Positions 33,187 through 43,100 are shown, counted from the stretch's first letter. The stretch is DNA of 64,000 nt from Hymenopellis radicata (GCA_015501595.1 JADNRX010000134.1:62001-126000), one strand, 5' to 3'. The notes: generated from the sequence alone by a model not told the origin. Translations and numbers: made by a program.

Positions 33187-33306
33187 CGACACCCGAGGGA
33201 CTTGACGACGCTCCATCTAACGGGGCAGGGCATATATACGCCCTCCAAGGTCGTCAGAACACCATCCGAGTCCTCGATGATTCGATTAACTTCCTCTCTT
33301 GTGTCG
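33187..33306 (+). ncRNA. Structured unit 6 (subtype B)
   Basis: P1 CGACAC with GTGTCG plus GAG with CTC across a small internal loop; P2 TGACGAC with GTCGTCA; P3 CTCC with GGGG; P4 AGGGC with GCCCT around an AT-rich loop; P5 CGAGTC with GATTCG (one G-U). Confidence 0.58.
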
Positions 33307-34095
33307 GTGTCTTCCCGTCCTACGTTCCTTTTGGCTTCGTGTGGTTCCTCCTTCTCCATCTCCTCCTCTTGTGTCGGCGACGTGTCCCATTACGCTTCCA
33401 GGTCCACATGTGCCTTCAGTGTCGTTCCTCTGCTCCTGCGCTTGCTCCTGTTCTCTGTGTTGATTATTTGTATATATTCATCGGACTTGGTTGGGTCTGT
33501 CTTGCTGTGTTTTGTTATCTCGTTCAGCTGTCCGTACTCTTGTTATCTCTACCTTGTTGTGTTTTGTAATCGTGTCTAGTTGTCCGTGCTTTCATCTGTA
33601 CCTTGCTGTGCTTGTTATCGTGTCTAGTTGGTTTCTGCTTTTGATCATAGAAATATAGATGTCGGGCGCGGACGTTGGTGTCTGCATGCCTTGGTGTTTC
33701 TATGTTCTTTCAGTGTGTCGACTGAAGTCTTTTCTTGTGACGCTCTTACTTATTAATTCCACCACCGCGTGATGAAACGTGAATGCGACACTGTTCGATC
33801 GTGGGGCGCTGCGCCCATCCTACTGACAACTTACATGCTGGCACCCCTCGATTGTTGGCGCTCACATTCTTAATGATGATTCTTGTCTGTGAATTGGGGT
33901 TTGATTTTACACGCCAGTCATACTATTAGAAGACTACTAAGCATGCACACGTGATCGTTCTACTTTGTTTTAAACCACCACCACTACAGTGACTACACGC
34001 ACAAGCGAACAGGTTTTGCAAGCCGCTTTGTTGAAAATTCCATTTCGTGGCAGCATGTCATTTTGTGAGTTGACTCTGACCGTGTCAATTGCAGT
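33307..34095. other. Pyrimidine-rich intergenic sequence
   Basis: The plus strand is rich in C and T. It holds short near-repeats around 33490-33625 (variants of TACCTTGNTGTG and ATCGTGTCTAGTTG). A plus-strand frame at 33061-33579 runs through RNA unit 6 and this tract. It is low-complexity and not supported as a gene. The tract could be the tail of the array transcript. Confidence 0.4.
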
Positions 34096-35896
34096 ATGCC
34101 TGATGTGACGCTTGCTAGCCCACGAGGAAACGTGGAGCCCAATCACCTGGCAGATACAGCCTGTCTGCCGGCGATTTTCTCCGATGTAATTAGCGAAAAT
34201 TCCCCCCTCCATCCTGTTCTTCTCGGTAACAAACCATCTATCTCCCGCTGAGGAGGACCTCATCGAATCATCCATCGCCGATTTAAAGTTGAAAATCGCG
34301 GCAGCAGACGAGTCGGCTCGAAACCTCAGGAAGTTGCGGCAGTTACTGTCTTGGGATTTGAAGAAGCTTGATTGGGAACTACAGCGGTTAGAGCTCCACG
34401 GCGATGCGCTGGCGTCTGCCGTAGAGCGCAGAAAAAATGCAGTTACATCCAGTGGGATCAGACGCCTCCCTCGGAAGTGCTCGCCCACATTTTCTTCCTC
34501 ACCATTGACTTGCCTTTCTATGACGGGCGCGGGCGCCTTCCGCCGGGCTGGAAACAAGACCCTCTCGGACACGAGCTCATGAAGTTTGAGCGCGTCTCGA
34601 AAAACTGGCGGGAATGTATTCTCAGTCACCCCGACCTTTGGTCGCGCATCCTGATTGTTGCTGACGGGGAATACGAGTGCCGGAGCCCTTCCATATACGC
34701 GGCACTCCTGGCGCGACAAATCCGCTACACTAGACAAGCCCGTCTGGACGTATATATCACCATGTCTTCTGCTGATAGTCGCCTCCATAAGCTCCCAAAA
34801 ATGGTCGAACATCTACTGGCGCCGGTATCCCACCGCATCCAATTGTTACACCTTTTCATTACTGAGCCATTGATTCGCGGGCTCCATCCTCTTCGCAAAT
34901 CCCTCTTCGCAAATCCTTCCAGGCATTAAAGGAGCTCTACATAGGTATCGATAATGCTGTCCCGTCGGATCCTTCAGACGAGTTGTTGGATTTGTTTGTG
35001 GAGGCACGAAATTCGGCTCTCTATGAGACACGCAGCGTGGCGGACCCAAGCTCGTTTGGCATTCCATGGCACCAAATCATTCGCTACACTTCGAGTAGCT
35101 CGGTCGAATTTTCCCATTTCTTTGTGGAATCTCGCAATGTGCTTGGGATTCTTTCTGCGGCAGGTAGCTTACAGGAAGCCGTATTTCGCGATATGGTTAT
35201 TGGATCACCGTCGTTGCAAATCGCGTCTACTTCCATCGTGTGTCCCCGTCTCGTATCATTGGCGTTGGCTCTGACGTACTACATTGGGACACATCCGATC
35301 CGCCAGGTGTTTGAGCTCTGCTCTTTCCCTGTATTGGCGCGCCTCGATGTCATGACGGCCCCGCCTCAGCAATACTTCGGAGATGAGTATGATGGGCCAG
35401 AGACTTTCCGAGTGCTCCTACGTTGTATTCAGCGTTCCCGCAGTCCACTCTGCACATTAACGTTCGACCAGGCACGCGTCGAATCTGCGGATGTTACGGA
35501 GCTTTTTCGAACTGTCCCCACCTTGAAAGACGTTCGATTAACGAGAATCCGCAGTGGTATTGACAGCGACATCATACAGAGCTTGTGTGTTCAGGAAAAT
35601 GGTGTTATCCATCTGCCCCGCTTACGCTCCTTGGACCTCGACGGCCATCTGACTTTTGATCTGGGCCTCTTTGTACAGATGGTCAAAGGCCGCTGGGATG
35701 CTTCACCCTTGACTTCGATTACGCTGGATGGTGCGGGTCAATATCGGGAATAACCATGAATCGCCATCAACACCGGACTCTTCAGCGGATGAGGAAGCAG
35801 AGAGAATCTGAGGTTGCCGTGCTCATCGCCGAGTTGAAGGTTTACGAGTCGCAGGGGATGGAGCTTCAAGCAGGTCTGAATGGTTGGAAGTATTGA
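34096..35896 (+). pseudogene. F-box/LRR-type gene with several frame breaks
   Basis: This is homologous along its length to the intact F-box gene at 37.3-39.1 kb. It has an N-terminal coiled coil (ADLKLKIAAADESARNLRKL), an F-box-like segment (PSEVLAHIFFLTIDLP) and long leucine-rich-type repeats (FELCSFPVLARLDVMTAPP, LPRLRSLDLDGHLTFDLGLF). Frame is lost near 34233, near 34474 (apparent loss of one base before the F-box), at 34891-34918 (a 14-bp unit CTCTTCGCAAATCC present twice) and near 35748. Between breaks the protein is well conserved, so the decay is recent. No intron explains the breaks. A functional copy would be a substrate receptor of an SCF ubiquitin ligase. Confidence 0.82.
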
Positions 35897-36066
35897 GTAG
35901 ATTGAATGAGCATTTGGCAATACAGCGGCAACGTTGATTTGAGACCTCTGGTCCCGCCTAGTACCAAGTCTTTCTGGCCGTTCGATCCCGACGTCAATGT
36001 TTTCTGGGTTGAATGCTTCATTTGTCGTTCTTATTCATGAGAGCAAGCTTCTGTGAGTAGATTTGG

Positions 36067-36534
36067 TCACTCCTCAATGCGATTACATTCTGAACGTCTT
36101 ATTTTGTGTCTACCGGTTGTTTCTTCCAGTGTAATTGGTGGCAACTCCCTACACCACGTTCTACTACTATGTTTCCCTGCCGAAGAGCACTTCATCAGCC
36201 GCCGTTGGACGTTTTTCTCACCTAGGCCTCCTCGATGATTGTTGCGCCACACATTATAATGGCGGATGGAGCGTACGATTTCAAGTCCGACACTAAAATA
36301 ACTCAACGCCAGCGAAATTACCAAACCGTGCATTGCGCACTGCACGGAAATCGAAATAGCCCAGCCCGCCATATACATCCTGTATAAGTACTCAATGGAG
36401 GTTTCGGGGTTCTTGGATCTTATGTACACTACTGCGCGTAGTATCCGCGGAATGAACATTGTCGCCATCACAACCCGGGCCTCTTGTTCCTCATCCATCA
36501 CAAAGAACAAGCGCATGCCCTCTTTGGGATTCAC
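36067..36534 (-). CDS. Possible membrane-protein fragment
   Basis: A 155-residue open frame has two hydrophobic stretches (YRMYMAGWAISISVQCAM and LVISLALSYFSVGLEIV) after a charged start (MDEEQEARVVMATMFIPRIL). Weakly protein-like sequence continues upstream to about 37000 in other frames. No family is recognised. It may be a relic, or an exon of an unresolved gene between the F-box copies. The rest of 35897-37268 shows nothing convincing. Confidence 0.3.
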   Translation of the reverse strand: MNPKEGMRLFFVMDEEQEARVVMATMFIPRILRAVVYIRSKNPETSIEYLYRMYMAGWAISISVQCAMHGLVISLALSYFSVGLEIVRSIRHYNVWRNNHRGGLGEKNVQRRLMKCSSAGKHSSRTWCRELPPITLEETTGRHKIRRSECNRIEE

Positions 36535-37268
36535 TCCTCCGATGCCGCGTGTTTCTTACAAGGTATTCATAAGTGGCCCGTCTGGAGAGTGCTGGTCTTC
36601 ATCCTCACCCTCGCATCCTCAAGTCCCTCATCACCATCTTTCTGTCCACCTTCGAGCCGTGCTCGAAGCTCATGCATCGGAATCATCTTCTCCGACTATT
36701 CACTGTCGTCTCTTGTGTGTTATTTGTTCTCTCCGGTTCGTATGAGACTGATGGCTCTTGAACACACAGTTGCCCTGGCGGCATTCACAGCGCCCCTTCC
36801 CGCAGAGGTTCCAAATCCCGTCCTAAGTTTACGTTCACCAACTGACGATCTATATTTTAGATGAAGTATGCACCCTCTCGTCTCAGTGCCCCGCGTGAAC
36901 CTGGCTGTGCCACACACCAAGGCGGAGGTTGGGGGGCTATCGGGTTCCATGGGTCTTGTTTCTGAGATGATTCCTCGTACTCGTTGTGAGGGCGATCTTC
37001 CCAATAACTACGCCACGCTTACGCCGTTGAATAGATACCCCGTCTATCACGTTTCCAGACATATCCACTGTATCGTTAGTTTCTTCCATTCTCATAAGTA
37101 CGGTACACCTATTAGGAACTACTTATACTTAACTGCCACACATTACTTACTATACATTCAAGCTTATGAATATTCCTATTTGTAAAAGTGGCCCGATGAC
37201 CCCACAAAAGAAAAGTACGACCGCGACGCGGCGCACAGTGTACTCGAGCTTCTATACAGCAATAACGA

Positions 37269-39076
37269 CTACTGTATTTGTTCATACTGATCTGTGAGTT
37301 TCAATTTCAGTCCCAACATTTCATACGGCTTCAGTCCTCGCACAGCACCCTGTGCTTTGGCGCGAGTCTCCTCGGTCATGTCCGACCAGTGCAGATCGAT
37401 TGAACGCAGCGGAGCAACATTCCAACGACTTTTCACCATATCCATGAATAAGGATGGATCGAGTTGGATGTCACCGTCGATATACAGGGAGCGAAAACCC
37501 GGAACGCGTACAACGGCATCTCGATCCTGGGGAACACAGAGGCAGTGTAGGACAGCGTCATCGATACCTGAAACATAATCTTCCATGAAGAGCGTCGTGA
37601 CAGTAGGGATGGTCTTCAAAAGCTCGACCATGTCCGTAGACACGATATCGCCACCGTGGTATTCCAAGGCTGAGAGCGGACTCCGGGAGCGCTGAAGGCA
37701 GACCATAAGAGAGTGAAAGTCCCCCGTATAGGTTGGAAATTCAACGCATAATTCCGTCAACTTGGGAAAGGTGCAATGCGTAAATATCTGCGGGATGGGA
37801 TTTTCTCCGCTGCGATGATTGAGCTTCAGTTTTAGTGTCGTAAGGTGGGCGCAGACGATGGGACCGTTCTCAACTGGAAGGGACAAGGAGCCGGAAGACA
37901 GATCTAATACGACCCGCTCGAGATGGATAGCGCGTTGGAGGACTGAGAGGGCGGTTTGGGATTCAAAGTCTGGTGTGGAAGGGCCACATATAACGGAGTA
38001 CCGCTTGAGCTGTAGCCACGGGATTTGATACCAACCCAAGGGGTCGGTTATATCTACTGTCTTGTAGTCAATGAGGTTAGGGAGATTGGCGAAGAGCGAC
38101 ATGGAATTATCGTCGGAGATCTGGGGCGTTATGTTGTGTATTTTGAGAATCTTCAAAGACATCAAGGCATCGCGAAGAGGATGAAGATCTCGGATCATCC
38201 TTGAGGGAAGCGCGATATGTAGCTTTTGAATCCGAGGTGCGATGGAGTGCAGCATCGTTAAGACCTGTAGAGGGAGTGGGGCCATTTCTTCAAATGGCCC
38301 ATGCCCAGCCAATGTGATGTAAACGTCGAGAGTGGTCTGTCCGGCGCGGCTTATGTGTTGTGTAAGGTAACGAGCATAGAGTGAATCAGGATCTTCAAAG
38401 TAGTCGGGCCAAGGGACGACGAGGAGCTGGGACCAAAGTCCTGGAGAGTTGAGAATGTCTCGCCTCCACCAATGGCAAACTCGCTGATATTCGCCCAGGT
38501 GGTCCTCTATCGCATCCAATTCCCATTGCGAGGCAAGATTAGGCATCTCGGAAGACGACAGTAAACCACCGGGCCTCCTCGGAGTGCGACGTACAGGCTT
38601 TCGAAGTGTGAAACGAAGGATATGAGCGAGTATCTCGGAAGGCATACGCCTAATCGGAGCTAAAATCTGCTCCCTCCTCTTGACTGCGCGCGACAACTGG
38701 TCGCGGTGGTCACGCAACAGCTGCAGCTCTCGCTCGACCGTTACAACTTCGGCTAAGAGGGCGTGTCGTAACTGGGTGATTTTTTCAAGAGAACGATCCA
38801 CGTTCTCGATGTTTGATTTTGTATCTGACAGGGAACTGGCTAGAATGTTTTCCTGCGTAGGCGTGGGACAATCGTTTCCGAATGCAAGACGATATAGGGA
38901 AGGATCATCGTCAATGGGATCGCGAAACACGGATTCAAGCCGCAATGTAGGGGGTAAATGGTTCGGACATGGGCATGTTGTGGATCCCTCGCATGCGGTC
39001 CACGTATCGTCGAAGGCTAGAGGCGGCTTCAGAAAGTCCAGAGGATTAAACATCAAATATACGCACAGAAAGGCAT
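37269..39076 (-). CDS. F-box protein with coiled coil and LRR-like repeats (intact)
   Basis: One long frame of about 595 residues ends at 37269. The order is CEGSTTCPCPNHLPPTLRL, a coiled coil (LEKITQLRHALLAEVVTVER, ELQLLRDHRDQLSRAVKRRE), the F-box core IRRMPSEILAHILRFTL with WWRRDILNSPGLWSQLL, then leucine-rich strands (LTTLKLKLNHRSGENPIPQI, CTFPKLTELCVEFPTY, VRVPGFRSLYIDGDIQLD). The first ATG in that frame is at 39053. A better model by comparison with the copy at 44184 is a 10-nt first exon ATGCCTTTCT at 39067-39076 spliced to CCTTCGACGATACG. F-box proteins dock substrates to SCF ubiquitin ligases; targets are unknown. It is divergent from prefoldin 3. Confidence 0.88.
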
Positions 39077-39622
39077 GTTCTACGAAACTAGTTCAGCGTT
39101 CAGAATCAAGTATGGAGTCTCCGAGAGAGGAACGTTACCAAAAACCAGCGATCAGTCGGATCACGTGTCACTCTGGGTTTGGCGCGATGCAACCCTTCTC
39201 GACTGCGCCCAGTCGGCGGTCGCCCTCGACTTTGCAGTTGGGCAGCTAAGGAAGCATGTGGATGAGCAAGCGTTCATGTCGTGTGTTCCTTACATTTATG
39301 TCGGGGCTTGATGTATGCACCGAGTACGAGTTGCTGAAAAGTTAAGGTCCACGTGAGGATGGATGGTTGTCTTTCTTGTAAGTAGTTTGTATTCAAGAAA
39401 TCAAGAGAACACAACAAAAGCTTTTTCCGGTAGTTGGGTGCTGTGTTTATCGCTGAACGTTGAACGAATGCCTGTAAATAACGTTGGGTTCAGGCACATG
39501 TGGGTGTAAGTGGGCGTGAAGGTAGATGACGTAATCCGACCACTCTTGCTTTTCGCCATCCATCATACACATCGCGCTCATCGTCGCCGACGACGACGAC
39601 GAGCTTTTATCACGGCGACGAT
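39077..39622. other. Divergent promoter region
   Basis: This is about 546 bp between the F-box gene (minus) and the prefoldin gene (plus). It holds a (GAC)n-like run (39587-39602) just before the prefoldin start. No gene is seen. Confidence 0.45.
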
Positions 39623-40469
39623 ATGGCGATGGCGACCAGATCCGTCGTATCCGAAGAGAAGAACCCGCGTGGCATACCAAAAGCACCCTTTATTGTCGGT
39701 AATTCTGCCTTGGAAATGGCAAGAAAATGACGGTACATACAGGCGGACGTTGAGCAATTCGTCGGCGGCCCCGACGGCGACGCTGATGTGCCGCTGAAAG
39801 CCTTCAACGACGCCATAGGGTTTGTGCGATACCGTAATTCCGATGGAGTTGCGCTGACAGTCATACAGAAAATACCGCTTTATGGATGCCAATCTGGCTC
39901 AGCGGCGGCAGGGACTCGAGGAAAAGATACCGGACTACCAGAAGACGCTGGACATGGTGGAATATTTACAGGAGCGACGCGTGTGTACACCGTCCTTTCG
40001 TCTGGGAGATCCATACTGATTGTATACGGTGGCAGGAAGGCAAAGACAAGGCAGCCGACGACGCCGACGATCTAGACGACAACGACGACGACGTGGCAGA
40101 AACATCGGCGAAGCCATTGCGCACGACGTTCGAACTGAACGAAACACTATATGCGGAGGCGGAGTTAAAAGACACTGACACGGTGTATCTTTGGCTTGGG
40201 GTATGTCTCCCCGCCCTTTACGGCGATAGTACATGCTTATTCCTCACCAGGCAAATGTTATGCTCTCCTACCCGATACCAGAAGCCATTGAACTATTAAA
40301 GTCCAAGCTTAGCGCGGCAGAAAAGTCATTGGCGAATACTATCGAGGACCTCGAATTCCTGCGGGAGCAGCTCACGGTGATGGAGGTTAACATCGCGCGC
40401 GTGTACAACTGGGACGTCAAGAGACGGCGGGAGCGTAGGGAAAAAGAGGCTGCTACAAGTAAAGGCTAA
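39623..40469 (+). CDS. PAC10: Prefoldin subunit 3 (Pac10/VBP1)
   Basis: From ATG 39623 (a second in-frame ATG is at 39629) the protein reads EEKNPRGIPKAPFI and, after an intron, ADVEQFVGG. The next exon carries KYRFMDANLAQRRQGLEEKI and PDYQKTLDMVEYLQERR, the first coiled-coil arm. An Asp-rich linker, FELNETLYAEAELKDTDTVY and LWLGANVMLSYPIPEAIELL follow, then the second arm ending ARVYNWDVKRRRERRE. All introns keep phase. The prefoldin hexamer is a cytosolic chaperone that hands nascent actin and tubulin to the CCT chaperonin; subunit 3 is one of the two alpha-type subunits. It appears intact and is likely constitutive. Confidence 0.95.
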
Positions 40470-40510
40470 CCTTGGGTAGTTATTGACGATGCCGGCGTGT
40501 TGTTGTGGTA

Positions 40511-40613
40511 GCAATTCGACTGCTTTCACTCCAAATTTTTTGCTTCTGATTTTCCAGCTCTTATCTTTGCGCCACACGTTAGGGAACATCCCTCGAGGCT
40601 TGCTTGAAGATGT
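40511..40613. repeat. Dispersed direct repeat, copy a
   Basis: This matches 41972-42066, including GATTTTCCAGCTCTTATCTT and flanking similarity. It lies just 3' of prefoldin 3. On the minus strand both copies can be read as KDKSWKIR within short frames, but no gene is supported. Confidence 0.6.
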
Positions 40614-41086
40614 ACGTCTGCCGAGACTTCTATCATATTCTATCTGATCCCGGTTCTGCAGTGCATAATTCATGCCCGCCTCAGTGGGTTTCTTCAATTT
40701 CGCGTTCGATGGTTCTTGCTTTGTGATAGTGCCTCTTTAGCGCGTGGGCTATGCAATGAATTGGGTCTACAGCGCTGCGCATCGAAAAGAACTTGGGTGA
40801 ATCGTGCTCACTATTGAATATATAGAACTCCGTCTTAAGACGCACAGTCAGATCACGGCGGCAACCCGGAGAACATTCGGATGCGCCAAACTTACATGGG
40901 TACAGTACCATCCTAAGGACGGCAGTCTCAGATCCCACAGTCAGTCTATGCATCCACTCAATTGCTCGGCCAGAATGGCTGGCTAGCATTTGTCACTCCG
41001 CCAGTCAATGTACAGGTGTGCTTGATCGGGTGTCCAGAGCGTATTTAACCAATGCCAAGTGACGCCTACACCCCCGCCAACTAACC
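40614..41086. other. Intergenic, with a weak minus-strand ORF
   Basis: The minus-strand frame 40681-40989 (102 codons) has no known domain. 41000-41086 is the promoter of MIF copy 2. It resembles the promoter of MIF copy 3 in inverted orientation (GGTGTCCAG, TATTTAA/CATTTAA, CGCCAACTA then CC and ATG). Confidence 0.45.
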
Positions 41087-41670
41087 ATGCCCATCCTCGA
41101 AATTACCACCAACGTCAAGGCGAGCTCCTACGCTACTAGTGCTCGGCCGACATGTCTCGACCTTATTCAAATGCTTTCAGGTTCCCGACGAGAAGGCTTT
41201 CACTGCTGCCTTGGCCCAGGTGATGTCTCGTTAACCTCGTGGTCGGGACAGGACTCATACATGTCGTTATATAGCTCGGCAACGCTGTCCTGGGTATGGA
41301 CAAGTATTGGACCGTCATGTACAAGTATAACGAGGGCCTTATTTTCGGCGGTACCCACGAGCCTGCCTTTTGCATGACCATCGTACGCGTTCTCCACGAC
41401 TGATTGGCCGCTTGACCGACAACGATCCTCAGCTCACCGTCCTGGGTTTGCCCACTTCCAACAACGCCGGGTATAGCAAGGGATTTTTTGCGTTTATCGA
41501 GAAGGAGCTTGGAATTCCTCATGATCGCGGTTATATGTGCGTTTTATTTCGTTTCAGGGTTCCTCGTTTTTCCTGAACCTTTGGGCAGCATCTTTAACGA
41601 TCCTGGCCCGGACCGACTGGGGCACAAGAGCACCACATTCGATGTGCTGTTCAAGGAAATGGGGAAGTGA
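41087..41670 (+). CDS. MIF-like tautomerase, copy 2, C-terminus frame-shifted
   Basis: The first exon again encodes MPILEITTNVK with Pro after Met. Its first intron begins GC (AAG|GCGAGC) and ends CAG at about 41180. Exons for VPDEKAFTAALAQ, AVLGMDKYWTVMYKYNEG with LIFGGTHEPAFCMTI, and LTVLGLPTSNNAGYSKGFFA with FIEKELGIPHDRGY are intact. After RGY the tail PEPLGSIFNDPGPDRLGHKS lies in a different frame from straight read-through. Only a 28-nt intron (GTTATA to CAG) would join them. Without it the protein ends in a short unrelated tail. So it is either a very short intron or a recent one-base lesion. It forms a tail-to-tail inverted pair with copy 3. Confidence 0.78.
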
Positions 41671-41971
41671 GTCCGGGTCTGATATCAGTTGAATGAATGT
41701 AACAGTCGATGTACACATATTTCTATCCAAGGTCCTTTCGTTAAATTACAGCGAGGTCTAAAATGGCTCACCCTGGAGTCATTTCGCGTCGTGGCGGGAT
41801 TGAGCGCCGGCGCTAGGGTCATGCTTTGTATAGATCAGCAGACTGGTGGGGCGCGCGTCCGTACAGGATAAAAATCCCTTACTCGGAGGACAGCTATTGA
41901 GTCAGAAACACTTGCAGCCTAAAGTCAAGGTCCAATGCATGGCATCTGTCTTGACTCTAACTTGACACTTA

Positions 41972-42066
41972 GCAACTGCTTTCCAGATTCTTTGGTTCTG
42001 ATTTTCCAGCTCTTATCTTTGCGCTGCTTGTAACATCGACAGAAGCCTCGAGTCTTACTTGAAGAA
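41972..42066. repeat. Dispersed direct repeat, copy b
   Basis: Second copy of the segment at 40511-40613, about 1.46 kb away in the same orientation, lying between the convergent MIF copies. The pair brackets MIF copy 2 and suggests that segment was duplicated or inserted with it. Confidence 0.6.
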
Positions 42067-42506
42067 TTTCGGGCTGCATGGAATAATACGTTCTGAACTC
42101 GTCGTTGTACATGCGACCCCTCAGTCAATAGAGCTGACTCGATCGACACTTTAAGAGTCTTCGGCGCCCAAACACAGCAGAACCGACGAAACGACAGCAG
42201 ATGTCACGGCGACGGCGCAATACCATGACAAGAAAACTTCACGGCATTTCAGCGGGACGAACGCAACCTACCGTCGTATTCGCCGGCCGCCGCTATCATA
42301 GAAGCCCTATCACTGAAGGCTTCATTCATTCACACCTTGAAAGTCTGCCCGTGACAGCATTGCAGTCCCCCCCTAGAATCGGAATGTTCGCTGTCATGCC
42401 GTCTACATTTTGTTACAGGCTGCAGTGTGTCGAGGGAAGGAAGGAAGGTTGGAAAGAAGAGCTCAACTGTAGTCTCGAATAGTATGGCATCGACTGTTAC
42501 AGTCAT

Positions 42507-43100
42507 TCAACTAAAGATCTGACCCCCCATTTCCTTCAACAACACGTCGAGCGTGCTGCTCCTGTGGCCGAGTCGTTCCGGGCCAGGATCGTTAAAGATG
42601 CTGCCAAAAGGTTCAGGAAAAACGAGGAACCCTGAAACGAAATACACGTACATGTAACCACGATCATGAGGAATTCCAAGCTCCTTCTCGATGAACGAAA
42701 AAAACGCCTTGCTATACCCGGCGTTGTTATAGGTGGGCAGACCCAGGACGTTGAGCTGAGGTCCAGGATCGGTGCAAGGTCGAGAGGACTCAGTCGTGGA
42801 AAACGCGTACAATGGTCATGCAAAAGGCAGGCTCGTGGGTACCGCCGAAAATGAGGCCCTCGTTGTACTTGTACATGACGGTCCAATACTTGTTCATGCC
42901 TAGGACAGCGATGCCGTACTGACGACATAAGTTATACGAATCCTGCCCGACCACGAGGGTAGTAACGGGACATTACCTCGGACAAGGCAGCAGTGAATGC
43001 CTTCTCGTCGGGAACCTTGAATAAGGTCAAGACATGTCAAAAGAGCACTAGCACAGTAGGATCTCGCCTTGACGTTGGTGGTGATTTCGAGGATGGGCAT
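42507..43100 (-). CDS. MIF-like tautomerase, copy 3
   Basis: Starts MPILEITTNVK at 43100. Intron 1 has GC-AG borders (AAG|GCGAGA), as in copy 2. VPDEKAFTAALSE, YGIAVLGMNKYWTVMYKYNE with GLIFGGTHEPAFCMTI, and VLGLPTYNNAGYSKAFFSFI with EKELGIPHDRGY follow. Here the last part reads through in frame (DRGYMYVYFVSGFLVFPEPF, GSIFNDPGPERLGHRSSTLD) to a stop at 42507, so this copy is intact without any very short intron. Pro-2 supports tautomerase chemistry. The protein is about 130 residues, slightly longer than usual MIF. It is the closest relative of copy 2 in sequence and splice sites. Confidence 0.85.

Larger units (their letters stand above)
32133..33306 (+). repeat. Array of six structured repeat units
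   Basis: Six related units of 103-120 nt lie at 32133, 32297, 32474, 32821, 32978 and 33187. Units 1-3 recur as units 4-6 with shifts of 688, 681 and 713 bp, so a three-unit block was duplicated. Units 1 and 4 are one subtype, the rest another. Each unit folds on paper as an outer stem P1 enclosing P2 (which encloses hairpins P3 and P4) and then hairpin P5. The paired strands differ between units in compensating ways, and nearly all wobble pairs are G-U on the plus strand. This suggests selection on plus-strand RNA structure. I know no RNA family with this plan. Confidence 0.75.

Noticed and set aside
32133..33306. Hammerhead, HDV-like or twister self-cleaving ribozyme
   Set aside because: No CTGATGA/GAAA hammerhead core is present. 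The stem order is nested without the HDV pseudoknot, and I could not match twister conserved loops. A covariance-model scan would settle it.
32061..33359. Minus-strand reading of the array gives a repeated peptide with a conserved LTT core (GVLTTSR, ILTTCEG)
   Set aside because: The frames are broken by stops in each unit. The LTT comes from the conserved P2 strand, and the compensating changes across stems are better explained by RNA pairing than by a protein repeat.
33061..33579. 172-codon plus-strand open frame
   Set aside because: It runs through RNA unit 6 into a pyrimidine-rich tract, giving Ser/Leu/Val/Cys-rich low-complexity sequence with no domain.
38680..39249. 189-codon plus-strand ORF
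   Set aside because: It is antisense to the N-terminal coding part of the intact F-box gene; a shadow frame.
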